64,000 nt of DNA from Antedon bifida (GCA_963402885.1 OY727094.1:35590501-35654500), one strand, 5' to 3'; counted from the first letter of the stretch, positions 25,253 through 38,083 are shown. Notes: a model not told the origin generated them from the sequence alone. Numbers and translations are program-made.

Positions 25253-28200
25253 ATGGCAGAAGGTAAGCAGACATTTAATCATATTGTTTGTGCATGTGTG
25301 TGTTGTATTGATTACAAGTTTGACATTGTTTTCACTGTTTATTTTTCTTTCTTTTTTTAATTTTTGTCCATTCCATAGGAGGTATGGATCGTTTTAAGCT
25401 GGATTTAATGACAGTTTCAACTTGGTATGATGACCGTAAACTTTTGAGACAACTGCAAGTGTTATACCACGATTTAATTACAGTTACAAACATCGACAAA
25501 GCACGTGGCACGTTAGATTTATTAAATGAATTACGCAATTCTGGAGATTTAAGTCGACAGAATCCCATGCTACTATACCAAACAATCAAAGTAACCCAGC
25601 AGTTTGGTGTCCTCCATCTTCTCCCGGAATGCTTTAACCAAGCTAGAGAAATTAAAATTACACAATTCAAACCATATCGACTACGAGTTGTAGACTTCGG
25701 AAACGGACTGAGACAGCATGATGTTAAAAGGATTGACGAAGGGTACAACTTTCCCGTAAAGGATTATGAAGATCCCTGGAGTATGATAATGGACTTGGAA
25801 CACAGAAAAATACTTTGTGCAGAAAACGTGGACGACGCTATTCCAAATCTGCAAAACCTTGGACAAAAATCAACAGGTATGTACTATGTTGGGGAAAATG
25901 TTTCCCACAATGTTGCGGGGGAAAACATCATTAGTTTTTAATATGCATACATTTTTTGGTCGCCATTGACTACTGTACTACTTTATAATCGTTTAGAAAA
26001 TTTAAAAAAATGTTTTTTACTGAAATCTTCAATGTTTGTTTGTTGCATATTTCTGCTGAATAACTTCAGCATGGCCTATATTTGTTAATGAACTGTCACA
26101 TTGCTGAATATGTTCCGAACATCATAGATTTTCAAATGTAGAATATCATGATTCACTTTTGTTTTTCTAATTATTTCTTAAACAGTGGATTTAGTGCCGA
26201 CAACTAGTGAAGAACAAGTGATGCAAAAAGAGGCTAAATCAGGTAAGCTAGGCTACTTAGTTATGCCGCATATTGATTAGTACTTTCGTAATGATTTAAT
26301 CACACGTTATGACATTAACGTTCAAAGCAACTGGACTGGACACCTAACTCAATCCCATATATTATTATATTTACTATAATAATTTCTTGGTCTACTAAAT
26401 CAATTTACAGTACACATCTTTTCACTATTCCCTATTCTTTAAAATACATTTTTTTAAAAGCATATAAAAACAAAAACGAAACATTTCATTTAGATTGCTT
26501 TAGAATAAATTTAACACTAAAAAATAGTTTCAAAGAATAAAACCTCTCTAAATTGTTAAGATTGTCTTTCAATATTTTGAAATTCTTTATAGAAAGTGTT
26601 GTAGACTGAGTTACAGCATTTTGACTGTAATCGTTATAATAATGTCATAATGGGTAAATATTTCTGCAGCATATAAATGTGTTGTTTGTGTTTTTATTCC
26701 TTCAACAGCTGAGGAAATGTCGAGAAAGAGAAAACAATATGATGATTCTATCTCACGAAAAAATAAATTTTCTCTTTTATCCTTCTCAATTAAATGCAGT
26801 CATTGTACAATTAATAAAAAATTCTCTTTCAGTAAATATATTAAATAAAATTAGTTTGATGAGCTTAGATACATATATAATATTTTCCTAATTTAATGTT
26901 TCTTTAACTCATTTAATCATAATAAATTTGAAAAAAAAAATGTCATAACATGATTAAATTGTTTTAAAATAATTTTAAAATGGATGCAGTAACACAACCA
27001 TATTCTAATTTAAACTTAAAAGTTTCTTTCTGATTAATTGTATTTGCCGCCCTCTATAATGGCTTTTTTAAAAAAACATTTTCAATGGACACTGTCTAAA
27101 ATGAGTACACCATTTTGGATGATCTGATAATGAATTATAATTTTGACGTAGAGCAGTGTGGGTTTAGTACAAATTTAATCATAGCACATTTGTTTTATAC
27201 CGTAGAAATAGCCTTTTAACCTAAGAAGTATTTGTGTATTTATGCAGTAATCGTATTCTCGTCCCTATGACGTAAATCAATTTAGGCCTATTATTGGAAA
27301 GTGTGTTTTCAGCAGTTCCGCGTTAATTATATTATATAATTATATATATTAATTAGACTTTATTGGGATAAATTTCAAGGTTTTTAAAATAATTGGTAAC
27401 AGGCCTACATTATATAGGCCTATTTGCAGTTATAACGTTTATATATCAATATCAAGCCTATCACACTTTGAATGCAATTTCTAGTAGCAAACTATTTAGT
27501 TTAGGACACAATAATACAACAATTAGCGTTTTCTTTGTTATATTGATGCCAAATCAAGAAAAAAAATTATGCTTCTGAAGATGCCTATTTTATTTTATAC
27601 AGTACAGTACTACATTATTAAATTGGTTTAATTTCTTTCCGATTGATAATAAATTGTGTCTGTCGCCCTCTATATTATTGATATGGTTTTACTACTAGGC
27701 TTCATCACGTATTATTGTTTTTAACTGAACTTCACTTTTTGTTCACATTGGGATTTCGAAAATTTTTCACTGACAAAGTTTATGTCTTCAGCAAACCTTT
27801 TCTTATTGTAATTTTGACTACAAAATAGTTTAAAGACGAACGGGAACAGTTCTGCTGAATAACTGATTAACTAGCTGGTATTTTAACAAAAATATGTGAA
27901 TTAACTGTAACACATAAAATGTTTCCTATCCTGATTATTCATAGATATAGGTCCTAATATCATAACATTTGTTAATATAGAGCTGCAGACCACTAGTACA
28001 AAAGAGGTAATGCGAAAAGAGGTTAAGTCAGACACAGGTAAGCTGGCAACTTCAGGCATACATTGTATTAAATAATACAATATAAAATACTACAGTAATA
28101 GTAATACTATTTTTTTTTAATCAGATGGAATTAAAATTATTTTGAGAATTTAAATATAGTAAGGATCGTTTTGTTTTCCACCATTAAATAAAAGAAACAA

Positions 28201-31200
28201 ATAATCGGTTGCTTTAACGGCAATTGTAGTTAAAATTTACAGTTTTCATCTAGGCCATTTTCGATTCCTAATAAACTACTACTGAATTTGATACTATGGT
28301 TATTTTTTATTATTTATTAATATATTATAACATTATCAGAAATAATGACAATAGTATTATTGGTAACATAATATGTTTTTATTGTTGTCAATAAATTATT
28401 TTGTTTGATTAAACATTACAAACACATTGATTTTATCTGGTGGGCGCTTTGTTTTCAATTGTAGTTTCCTGATCAGTCATATATTTTGTTTGCCGCCCTC
28501 TATAAGGTATTTTGCTTATAAATGCGCAGTAGGCCTACTGTATGTTATTATTATTATTTATGAGTTTAATATTAGGGATTCAACCATACCATACTGTTTT
28601 ACAAACAAGGTCCTCTATTACTTATCAATTAATCAAGATGAATGGCACATTTTTAAATAATGTTTACACTTCTTTATTTTAAAAGTAAATTAATTGTTTT
28701 AGCATGAGTCTGATATGATATAGAATAAAGGCCTATAAATGCACAATTGTATATGCCATTTGGCATAAAATTGAGGATAATCATAAATAAATGTGATTAT
28801 GACGTAGAGAATTGTGAATTCAGTTTCAATCATAAACATCTTACGCAACAAATAGCCTTTTAACATAATAACATACATGCATGGTATTTAAAAATATTAA
28901 AAAAAATATCCCACTCTTGGTAGTGTATCCTTTAACTCTTTTCACGAAATAACAAAGAATAAAATACGCAAAATTAATTACATTTAATATTGCAAAAGTG
29001 TGTTTCAAACAGCAGCTCCACGATAATTAATTTTAATTTATGATATGGCAAGGTTTTTAATTAAATTAATCATACACGCGTGCAACATTTCAATTTGAAT
29101 AAAAGCAAATGTATGTACAATTTTAACTTTTCTTATTAAAACTAAATGTAAAAACTATCACTTTAAATGCATTTTCTATTATTTCTGTTAAATGCCTAAA
29201 AAATCTTAATAATAATATGCGTGTTACAAGGCAAATGTCGTAAACAGTGAATCTAGAAAAATCAGCTTTAGTAAAACTTCCAGCTAGTAGAAACACACAC
29301 AGCTTATGTAGAACAGTCAACAGTTAATGGAGAAACGAAATTGCCTCACGCTAATGTGTTTTACTATCGACAGCATAGAATTATTATATTTTTTACAAAA
29401 TTGAACCTTTGTTTAAAAAAAAGCTACCGCCTTGCTTTCTTCCTATAAGCGGCCATCATCAATGACCACATTAGCTGGAGGTTTTAGCATAAGCGGTGGA
29501 TTGCTCTACATTTTAACGGTTGTTACCATTTGCTGGCGACCACCAGTCGTTTAACCGAGTTTTCTTTCTGATTGATAATAAATTATGTTTGTCGCCCTCG
29601 ATATTATTTACTTGGTTTATTACACTTCGGCGCGGCTCCAGCACTACTTATTGTATTACTATTGCAAGGCCCTTATTAAATAAAAGCAATGTATTAACTA
29701 AATATTGTTGCCATTTTTCTTCGTATCTAGACAAGATTGAAGAATATCTGCTTCAAAGACAAAGGGAATTGTGTAGCCAGGCCAGTATATTTACACCAGC
29801 AACAATGCGTGATAGATACAGTGTTGACATTTCGCAGATGTTCACTGATTTGGAACTACGCAAAGAATCTAAAAAGAATAAAGACTGCAAACCAACAACA
29901 TTAACAGAAGTGGTAGATGTTATCAGCTCCAAACCTGGATGTAGAGCTCTTATAGATGGGGAGGGTGGGATAGGTAAAACTACCTTATTAAGGCATTTAT
30001 CATACAACTGGGCTACGGCTACTCAATTGATGAAAGCATTTGAAGGTAAAATTGTATTTCTTTTAAGTGTACGGGATTTAGACAAAGATGTCTTAGGTTT
30101 AATTGTAAAGCAAATTGATATGACAGAGTTTAGCATGCACACGAAACTTCCACAAAATCCAGAGTTAATTAAAAATTTTCTAAAGACCCATGACGATAAA
30201 ATTGTACTGCTTCTAGATGGGTTAGATGAATTAAGATTTAATAATCCAAGCGTACTTAGTCTGTTCAAAAAGAACAACTTAAAAAACAGTTCCGTAATAC
30301 TTACTTCACGATCAGAAAATATAGATAAATTCGTAGAAGCATGTGACGTACATGTAAGAGTTAATGGGTTTAACAACGAGAGCATAGGAAAGTACATTGA
30401 CAAACATTTTGAGTATTTTGAAAAACCAAAATTGGGAGAATCCCTTAGAAAGGAGTTAGATACGATGGTCATAGATAATCTATCTTTGTATAGGCAAAAA
30501 CGTAAACATGAAGAGGTATATTCAATGTGCAAAAATCCCATGCTGCTTTGTTCAATCTGTGTGCTGTGGGAAGACAGTCAAAGCCTTCCTACAGATAAAG
30601 CTGACCTTTTTAAAGAAATATTTCGTTATACTTTAAATCAGTTCAACAAACAAAACCAATTTGCCAAGCTTTCTAAATTTGAAGAGGCACCAGCAAAATA
30701 CGTAAATGCTATGATTTTGTTGGGAAAATGTATGTATGATAGCTTGAAAGTAAATCAGCTTTCGATAAACAAGAAAGATTTGAAAGATAAGCATACGAAC
30801 AAAGATGTAGTTAACATGGCCCTTAAACTTGGATTCGTTTATGAAGAAGCACCAATTTCAAAATCTAACTTTGATAACATTTTTATGCCTCTTCACAAGT
30901 TGATAGTAGAATCATTGGTGGGATTTTACTTGAGCAAATTATGTGAAAGTGAAGGTTTAAAGTTTGAATGCGAAGAAGATGTAAGGCGATTACTTACACC
31001 ATTTGATTGTAACAAATGGGATAAGTGTAAATTATGTGAAAGTGAAGGTATGAAGTGTGACTGTAAAAAAGATGTAAAACGATTACTTAAACCATTGGAT
31101 GATACTGAATGGGAGGTGATAAGAAAAAGTAGGTATTTAAAGATGGCGAGAGTGTTTGCAATTGGCTTTCTTGGTGTTAAATCTCATAACTTTTTAAAGC

Positions 31201-32375
31201 ACTGGATTACAAACAACTTATCAACATATCGCTCTCTGCCAAGTAATTTAAACTGTGTCCAAAAACAAAATAAGGATGCTGTGGTAAATGCATTAATTAA
31301 TCACATGAACAGTAAAGATTTAGACTTAAAGCAACATTTGGATGATATATCTACCTCGATAAGAATGTTCATTGATCACATTAGTCCAGGTGTACAATGT
31401 GATGGGCATTTCATACGTCTAATTATGCAACTTTATTGCATGGAATATACTGAGAAAGAAACTATTTTGATTAAAAGTAAAAGCTTAAAAGCTTTTTGTA
31501 GTAAGATGGCATTGAAGCGAAAGGGAAGAGTTATTGCACACATTTTAGGCATTGAAGCTAAATGTCCCAATGTTTGGATTCAGAATCTATCACGTGTTGT
31601 ATTTAATGACTTTGTATCAGAATGTTCTCTCACACAAGTTCAATTAGCATTAGAATGGCTCCATATCTCTGATAGTAAACTTCACAACATTGATGTTAAT
31701 GCATTTTCTTCATTTCTCATTATGTGTCCTGAGCTGTGGGTGCTTGACATGAAGAATTGCAATCTATCAGGTGACGTCATCAATCACTTGGGTACAGAAT
31801 GTTCTCTCAAACTCAAACAAGTTCAATTAGCATTAGAATATCTCGATATTTCTGGTAATAACCTTCACAACCTTGATGTTAATTCAATGTCTTCATTTCT
31901 CATTATGTGTCCTAAGCTGACGTGGCTTGACATGATGGATTGCAATCTATCAGGTGACGTCATCAATCACTGGGTTACAGAATGTTCTCACAAACAAGTT
32001 CAATTAGCATTAACTCATCTCGTTATCTCTGGTAATAACTTTCACAACCTTGATGTTAATTCAATGTCTTCATTTCTCATTATGTGTCCTAAGCTGAGGG
32101 TGCTTGACATGAAGAATTGCAATCTATCAGGTGACGTCATCAATCACTTGGGTACAGAATGTTCTCTCAAACTCAAACAAGTTCAATTAGCATTAGAATA
32201 TCTCGATATTTCTGGTAATAACCTTCACAACCTTGATGTTAATTCAATGTCTTCATTACTCATTATGTGTCCTAAGCTGAAGTGGCTTTACATGATGGAT
32301 TGCAATCTTTCAATTGATGTGAAGAACTACCTAGCTAAAGAATGTATTTCTACAAATAAGAAAATTTCAATCTGA
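25253..32375 (+). CDS. NLR-2: DED-like / NACHT / LRR receptor
   Basis: Exons are 25,253-25,262 (ATGGCAGAAG), 25,379-25,876, 26,186-26,242, 27,981-28,037 and 29,731-32,375. Every junction is phase 1; with both linker exons the protein is 1088 aa. The DED-like exon (MDRFKLDLM ... WSMIMDLEHRKIL) is the most divergent of the three. NACHT: GEGGIGKTT, IVLLLDGLDEL, ILTSRSENI, then VNGFNNESIGKYIDKHF. A roughly 34-aa internal duplication (KLCESEGLKFEC / KLCESEGMKCDC) follows and is shared with NLR-3 but not NLR-1. It ends with four double-LRR units. The NACHT exon is nearly identical to that of NLR-3. The frame stays open leftward to 29,520 through the intron, but the acceptor at 29,730 and paralogue alignment place the exon start at 29,731. 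Confidence 0.82.
26709..26848 (+). other. Candidate alternative terminal exon of NLR-2
   Basis: A TTCAACAG acceptor at 26,708 is followed by 140 nt that read on in phase 1 (AEEMSRKRKQYDDSISRKNK...) to TAA at 26,846-26,848. Joined to the first three exons it closes as a 234-aa protein with only the DED-like region and a basic tail. No equivalent is seen in NLR-1 or NLR-3. AATAAA words lie inside and after it. Use of this exon is inference. Confidence 0.3.
27020..29600. repeat. Degenerate repeats within NLR-2 intron 4
   Basis: The word GCCGCCCTCTATA or TCGCCCTCTATATTATT recurs at about 27,047, 27,665, 28,492 and 29,591. Associated blocks (GACGTAGAG..GTG..TT, then AAATAGCCTTTTAAC) occur at 27,145-27,225 and 28,800-28,865. 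This indicates old internal duplications of intron sequence. From 28,140 to 29,730 the intron is nearly identical to 42,335-43,924 of NLR-3. Confidence 0.55.
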
Positions 32376-32689
32376 TGCTGATTTATACTGTCAATTGTAT
32401 ATAACTGACACATATGAAAACATCGCAGCACGCCAGTGTCATTTTTTGTAAATTGTTAAATATTGATATCTTTTATCTTAAAATTGTAGGTAATATAAAC
32501 TGGAATTATTTAAAGCAGGAAAATATCAGTAAATTTTGATAAATATGTATAATAATCTAAAAATTAACTCTGTTTTATATAGTAAATAGAAAAAAATCCC
32601 CCTTGAAAGTAGCGCCATCTACCATTTTCCTACTTCCAAACTGTTCACAACACGTTAACGCGCGCGGCGCCTTTTTCTCACTTTCTAAA

Positions 32690-33660
32690 AATTTACAGGG
32701 GGCCTAGCTAGGGCCTAGTCTTTTGTGACAATGTAAGATAAATACTGTAAACTACATCGATCGGGCCAGCTGTAGTGTAGGCATAATATAGATTGTATAA
32801 ATATGTTCTTCTTGAATGATGTTTCATTATCAGAAACGTAGGCTAGCTAGGCCTAACTAGGCCTCTATCTAGGCATAATAGGCCCTAGGCCTAGTATTAG
32901 TATGTAGTAGGGCTAGGCCTAGGCCTATTTGAGGTAAGCCTAACCAAGACCTAGGCCTAGCCTGCTGTAGCCTAGGCCCTACCACTACTACTAGCTAGGA
33001 TGCCTAGCTAGGCCAAGGTACGTCTGCCTTCTTTTCCTCATGATGGGACCCACAGCCCAGCTCTCCTCCCCTGCTGCTTGGCTAACTAACTGTTAGCTAG
33101 GCTAGCCTGGTGGTATAGTACTACTAGCCTAGGCCTAGCGTGCCTTTAGATTAGGCTAGATTATATGTCTAACCAATTGGCACTGGTAGGTAAGCCTAGC
33201 CTATATGGCTATAGGAATCTAGCTATATTAGACTAAGAGGGCAGGCAAGCCATAGGGGCCCGGGCCTAGTTGCATGTCAAATAAATAGAAAAATTCAATC
33301 CATAAAATCCTGAATGATGATGCTCTCTGTCTCTAAAACAGCTAATTCTGACTCTACATCATTCCATGTCTGTCTAGTTAGGTGTAACTGCAATGGGTGG
33401 CATGCAGATCTATATAAATTTCTATGCAGCGCCTAGAGAATTGATCGAGCCTCCTTACAACCAAAGAAATATCCCTCTGCCCCTAATTTGATTAATTATT
33501 TGTGCTGAACATGTTGCATCTTTTCTTTCTTCTGTAAAGTTAGACACATTAGATGTCTATAGACACATATAGGCCCTAGATGTCTATAGACACATTAGAT
33601 GTCTATAGACACGATTTTTAGATGTCTATAGACTTCATTAGATGTCTATATACATTTGTG
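32690..33660. repeat. TAGGCC-rich tract and 20-bp TAGATGTCTATAGACAC repeat
   Basis: From 32,690 to 33,260 the sequence is dominated by TAGGCC, CTAGGCC and CTAGCTAGG words. At 33,540-33,655 the word TAGATGTCTATAGACAC, itself palindromic at its centre, repeats about five times. The block is copied after NLR-3 (47,230-48,180, with fewer repeat copies) but missing after NLR-1. Confidence 0.75.
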
Positions 33661-34144
33661 GACAGACAATGAAATGAGTACATACTGTATGTAAACTACA
33701 GTACCTCACATTGATACTACCGTACATTGATCTTTTGTATACGAGTATATTGCATAATGTATTGTTGTTAACCAAAGGAATATTATATTTCATTTTAATT
33801 AAGTAATGTAACTAAGCAACAAGTAAATAATGGGAATAGCATGAAACTAGTAATATTTATAACAGTGATGATTGTTTTGTAAACTTTTTTTTACTTTACT
33901 TAATGTTATAGAATCCAGTATTGTTGGCAATTTGTTGATGAAATTTAATGTAAATTGTATATTTCAGTATATATATTTGAATAATTTAATTTTGACAACT
34001 TATGATTGTATATAGATTTATATTTTAATTGTTTTTATTAATATGAATGTGCCAATGACCAAGTACTATTACTTAGATAGCTTTTACTTGTGGAAAATCA
34101 ATAAAATTATTATTACTGTATTTTTATCTTTTTGACTTTTGTTT

Positions 34145-34400
34145 GATTAAAAAACTAAATTCTCGCATTCTTTGAACAACATTAGAGACAAAGAAAACCT
34201 AAAGTACAGAACGTGGACAGGATCAATACATAATTAAGATTTGGCACTCCCCAATAGGTTGAACATTTATGGATGTTGAACATTTAAAAAACTAAATTCT
34301 TGCATTCTTTGAACAACATTAGAGACAAAGAAAAACTAAAGTACAGAACGTGGACAGGATCAATACATAATTAAGATTTTGCACTCCCAAATAGGTTGAA
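34145..34400. repeat. Local tandem duplication of about 125 bp in copy B
   Basis: The stretch AAAAAACTAAATTCT.GCATTC through AATACATAATTAAGATTT.GC appears twice in a row here. Only one copy exists at the matching places after NLR-1 and NLR-3. Confidence 0.8.
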
Positions 34401-34908
34401 CATTATGGATATTAAAATTAATGAAAAAAATGGACAGAATTAAATTTAGGTTTGTTTTTTTTAATACACAGTAATTGTTTGAATTGACTAGTGGCAACAT
34501 TTTATTATTCAAAATATTAAAGAAAAAGTTACTAGACATTCTATTCTAGATTCATTTTAAATTTGTTTTCAAGGCAAAATCAACTAAAAGGAGCTATTAA
34601 ATAATGTTAAAATAGCCTGACATAAACTAAATAACAAGGTTAAAAGTATGTGGATTAAAAGATACAAAAACCAAATTTTGGGTTTTTTAAACAAAACTAT
34701 GACAATTAGAAAAAAAACCATTTACAATAAATGTATCAGTTTTGCAGTATAAAATTAAATAAAAATTAAATGTTTAATAGTGGAAAAAAGTTGGAATTTA
34801 ACTTGTCTGGACAGCTGGAATAGACTATTTCTAAATCTATCCAAATTTAGTTATCATATTCATTCGTTGATTAAAATAAACTGCTTGACGGTGCTATATT
34901 GGTGTTAA

Positions 34909-35502
34909 AGGCCAGGTGCGGGCAAAAAATTTCTATTGATCATACATTCCAATAATTATCGATCTATAGTTTCCCCTATGTTTCATAATTTTTGGGATTT
35001 TATTTGTGTTACACGAGCTTGTTGAAAAAAAGCACTTTCTTATCAGTGGGGGGATAGTTCAAATTACACAGTAAAATCTCTATTCTTTTGTACACACATT
35101 TTGTAAATAGAGCGGCATTTTAAAAAGCTATGAAAACTAAACGGTGTGGTAAACAATTTTATCAGATGACTAAATATAAGTAATATAACTTGAATTTTAC
35201 ATTTCTGGTATTTTTATTCAACTTCAGATTTTTATTTTCATGTTATAGCAAAAATTATCCACCGTATATCCACCATCTTTTTTCACCTTCTAGGGAGTCA
35301 CCAGACATGTTATTACATTAGGTTAACTACCTAACTACTGAAAAAAAGTATTCCTGGTTTTTATGGCAGAATATTGCCAAATTTTGTATTTGACCATATT
35401 AAGGGAAATTCATGTTTTTTCGTCTTGATTTCTGTTACAAATATTTGATTTATGTACAATTAACCAGATATTATATTTAAAATTCATGTCTGTACCTGAG
35501 CT
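34909..35502. mobile_element. 594-bp insertion with TTAA target duplication
   Basis: Copy A reads GGTGTTAAGATATC without a break, while copy B has TTAA, 594 bp, TTAA. The ends are imperfect inverted repeats (AGGCCAGGTGCGGGC and, inverted, AGCTCAGGTACAGAC). No protein is encoded, so it is a non-autonomous piggyBac- or Kolobok-type element. It is the clearest recent insertion in the window. Confidence 0.9.
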
Positions 35503-35601
35503 TTAAGATATCAACATATGCTGGCTCACCTCGCGCAACAACTTTACTTTACTGCTGCTTAAGTACCCACTTAAGTACCAGTATTTAATGTTCTCATGTC
35601 A

Positions 35602-36757
35602 CTATCGGTGTTTAAGAGCATGAAAGAACCAATCAACTTTAGTAGTCCAGCCACCACCATGCGCGTCATTCAGTTGCTTCAAGAAGTACCTAACTGCAAG
35701 ATCGTCAGTTTTCTCGACAGCAAGTGTCTGTCGTAGGTAAGCAATGTCATCAATGGACTGCAACTCAGGGATCCCAGACATCAGCATCATACTGAAGAGG
35801 CTGATTAGAAGGTTGGCATGACGACGGATTACAACGTACGCATCAATGCACAATTGTTGAAAACTACCAACAACAAAAATATTGAAAACCAGGTAAATAA
35901 TAATGCCAATAATATTAGATTATAATATAGTACTGTCATTTGAAAGACGCAATGCAAGGATACAAATGCAACAAAATTGGACCAATCAGATTGTGATTTG
36001 CCCATATATGGCCAGAATGACGTCATATCACTACCATATTTGGGCACATCACACTTTATTTTTGTCAAGCTAGTTTGATAGTGCATATTACACGCAGTGA
36101 GACCTCAGATATTAAAATTATACACTGAATAAGTAAATCAAAATAACAAAAACTCTTACTTTTTGAAAAGTTGTGTATTTTATTAACATCTTGACCTTTC
36201 ACTATGACTCGCAAGAAATCTTCCGTCAGCACAAATGGAACGCGCTCTCTTTTGATTCCATACTTCTTTGATGTGACCCAAAAAATGTCAATATGGAAAA
36301 TCTAGAGATACATAGTATAAATACAATAAACGCTGTTAAGCTCTGTCTACACTATCAAACTTTATGTGACAAAAAATGTGATGACCCATATATGGACATG
36401 ATGATATTTGGGCACTTTTTTGTCAAACTAGTTTTATAGTAGTAATATTAATGTATCAAATGTTCATGTTATAAAACCTAAACCTGGCCATTTTCTGTAA
36501 CCCTAATATTATCATTGTGCCTATTATATCTCCAACTACCAGTCTCCAGCACAAGAACGCGCAAAGGCTTGTATATTATAAATGTGTATATGTGAACAGG
36601 GTTTAAGAAGGACAGTGATTGAATTCGCTTATGGTTATCCTTGGTAATTTGCCTTAATATTATATAAAAACACATCACACTCACCATCTTCTTCTTAGAA
36701 TAGCACTTTAATATCTGGTAACGTGACGTCAGCCATTAGATCATGATTTTCACACCG
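35602..36757 (-). pseudogene. PIK3CA 3' fragment, copy B
   Basis: Same structure and the same damage as copy A: intact last exon (35,602-35,863), the 7-base loss over DFG, the broken catalytic loop, and the in-frame TAA in the exon remnant at about 36,695-36,755. The last exon reads [13 protein letters not shown] like the functional gene, where copy A has DGYVV. The poly(A) signal after the stop, present in copy A and the real gene, is changed here (AGTATTTAATG). Confidence 0.9.
36339..36449. mobile_element. Foldback MITE (GTCTACACTA family), copy B equivalent
   Basis: Same sequence and orientation as the copy at 19,880 with one or two substitutions, carried along in the segmental duplication. 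Confidence 0.7.
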
Positions 36758-37490
36758 CGCTTAATTCCTTGTGAAACGCGTCATTTTACTTCATATATAG
36801 TTCACCCTTGTTTGAATTAAGTTCTTAAAAAATACTTTTTAATTTTTAAATTAAAGTCCGTACAAAAATCCGGGAAAAATAAGAATAACTTTGGTAATGT
36901 TGGTTAAAGAAAAAGAGACTGACCAATCACAAGGTTTATCCGCAATGAGTACGGGAAAACAAGTAACCTGTCAATAACAATGGATCCGCGTAATGAAGAA
37001 AAACTTAATTGGTGATTGAAAAAAAAAGACTGGGCAACCGCAATGGTTATTCACATCAAGGAATTGTAACTACAGTAGTTACAATTCCCTGTCCGCATTA
37101 TGTACGGAAAACCGTAGTAGCCTGACAATCACAAGGGTTATCCGCATAAATTGCTAGTCCATTCGCGCTACCAAGAATGATGGCAATACTAGCGGCGAGG
37201 GATGTGGTACGATGCAGCGTACTAGCCTAAAACATATGGTATCATCATTTAGATATTCTGTTTAGCATAATAATATCTTATAAAGCCTATACACACATAT
37301 AAGGCTTATCACATTCAATGTTTAAGTTACTCACAAAGACTGTACTTGATGCATTATGATTTACGACGTACATTGTATTTCCATTACTGTACACAAAGGA
37401 TACTACACGGGTGCGTTCTTGAATACCTATAACCGTACGGCTGGTTGAAGGAAATTTTAATTAAGCGAATACCTTAGAACGAGTACGTTT

Positions 37491-37795
37491 TGGAGTGGAG
37501 CTGTGGCTTGGTGGTTATGATGCTTGGCTACCAATCTAAGGGTCCTGGGTTCAAGTCCTGTCATATGTCAGGGTTTTTTTCTCATGACAATTTACAACTC
37601 CACTCCCAAAGACTTAATAATAAGTCTTTGTCTATGTAGAGCATCTTGTGTATATGTTTGTCTTATATGTTCTAGTGCAGTATATGGAGAGCCATCTCGA
37701 TAGTGCTTTGCACTCATGGCAATCCTCAGGGTGCTGCACCGCTGTGTTGTCATGTATGTGTGCCTGAAAATTGAATAAAATAAAAATAAATAAAT
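37491..37795 (+). mobile_element. tRNA-derived SINE, about 305 bp
   Basis: The head has an A box (TGGCTTGGTGG) and a B box (GGTTCAAGTCC) at tRNA-like spacing, followed by a unique body and an (AAATA)n-like tail. It interrupts sequence that is continuous in copy A (GAGTACGTTTACAAATTAATC). No long target duplication is visible. Confidence 0.88.
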
Positions 37796-37917
37796 ACAAA
37801 TTAATCCGAGTGAATAAAGATAGACAAACTCATGCACCATTGCTTTAGATCCGGGTTACCTCGAAAACAATAATTAAGAACAGTAGAACATCTTATTCTG
37901 GAGGGTCCTTAATTTAA

Positions 37918-38083
37918 GGCCAATTTACACAGACGAGCGGTAACGGTAGGTATAAAACCGCGTAGCTTGTACCACGTAGAATCTGTATCTCCTGAGCGGA
38001 AACCGCGTAGCTTGTCCTACGTACAATCTGTATCTATCCTGAGCGGAAACCGTCCGTCCGCTACGCGTTGTGTGTAAATGGTC
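37918..38083. mobile_element. 166-bp TTAA MITE, copy B equivalent
   Basis: Same element and flanks as at 21,150-21,315. Confidence 0.8.

Noticed and set aside
29520..29730. N-terminal extension of the NLR-2 NACHT exon (also 43,714-43,924 in NLR-3)
   Set aside because: The frame is open by chance through intron sequence. A TATCTAG acceptor and the paralogous exon start in NLR-1 place the exon border at 29,731 and 43,925, in phase with the linker exon.
37491..37570. Functional tRNA gene
   Set aside because: Box A and B are present, but the acceptor arms do not pair and a SINE body and A-rich tail follow. The same applies to 52,105-52,180.
37592..37840. Minus-strand 82-aa frame
   Set aside because: It is antisense to the tRNA-derived SINE and its flank.
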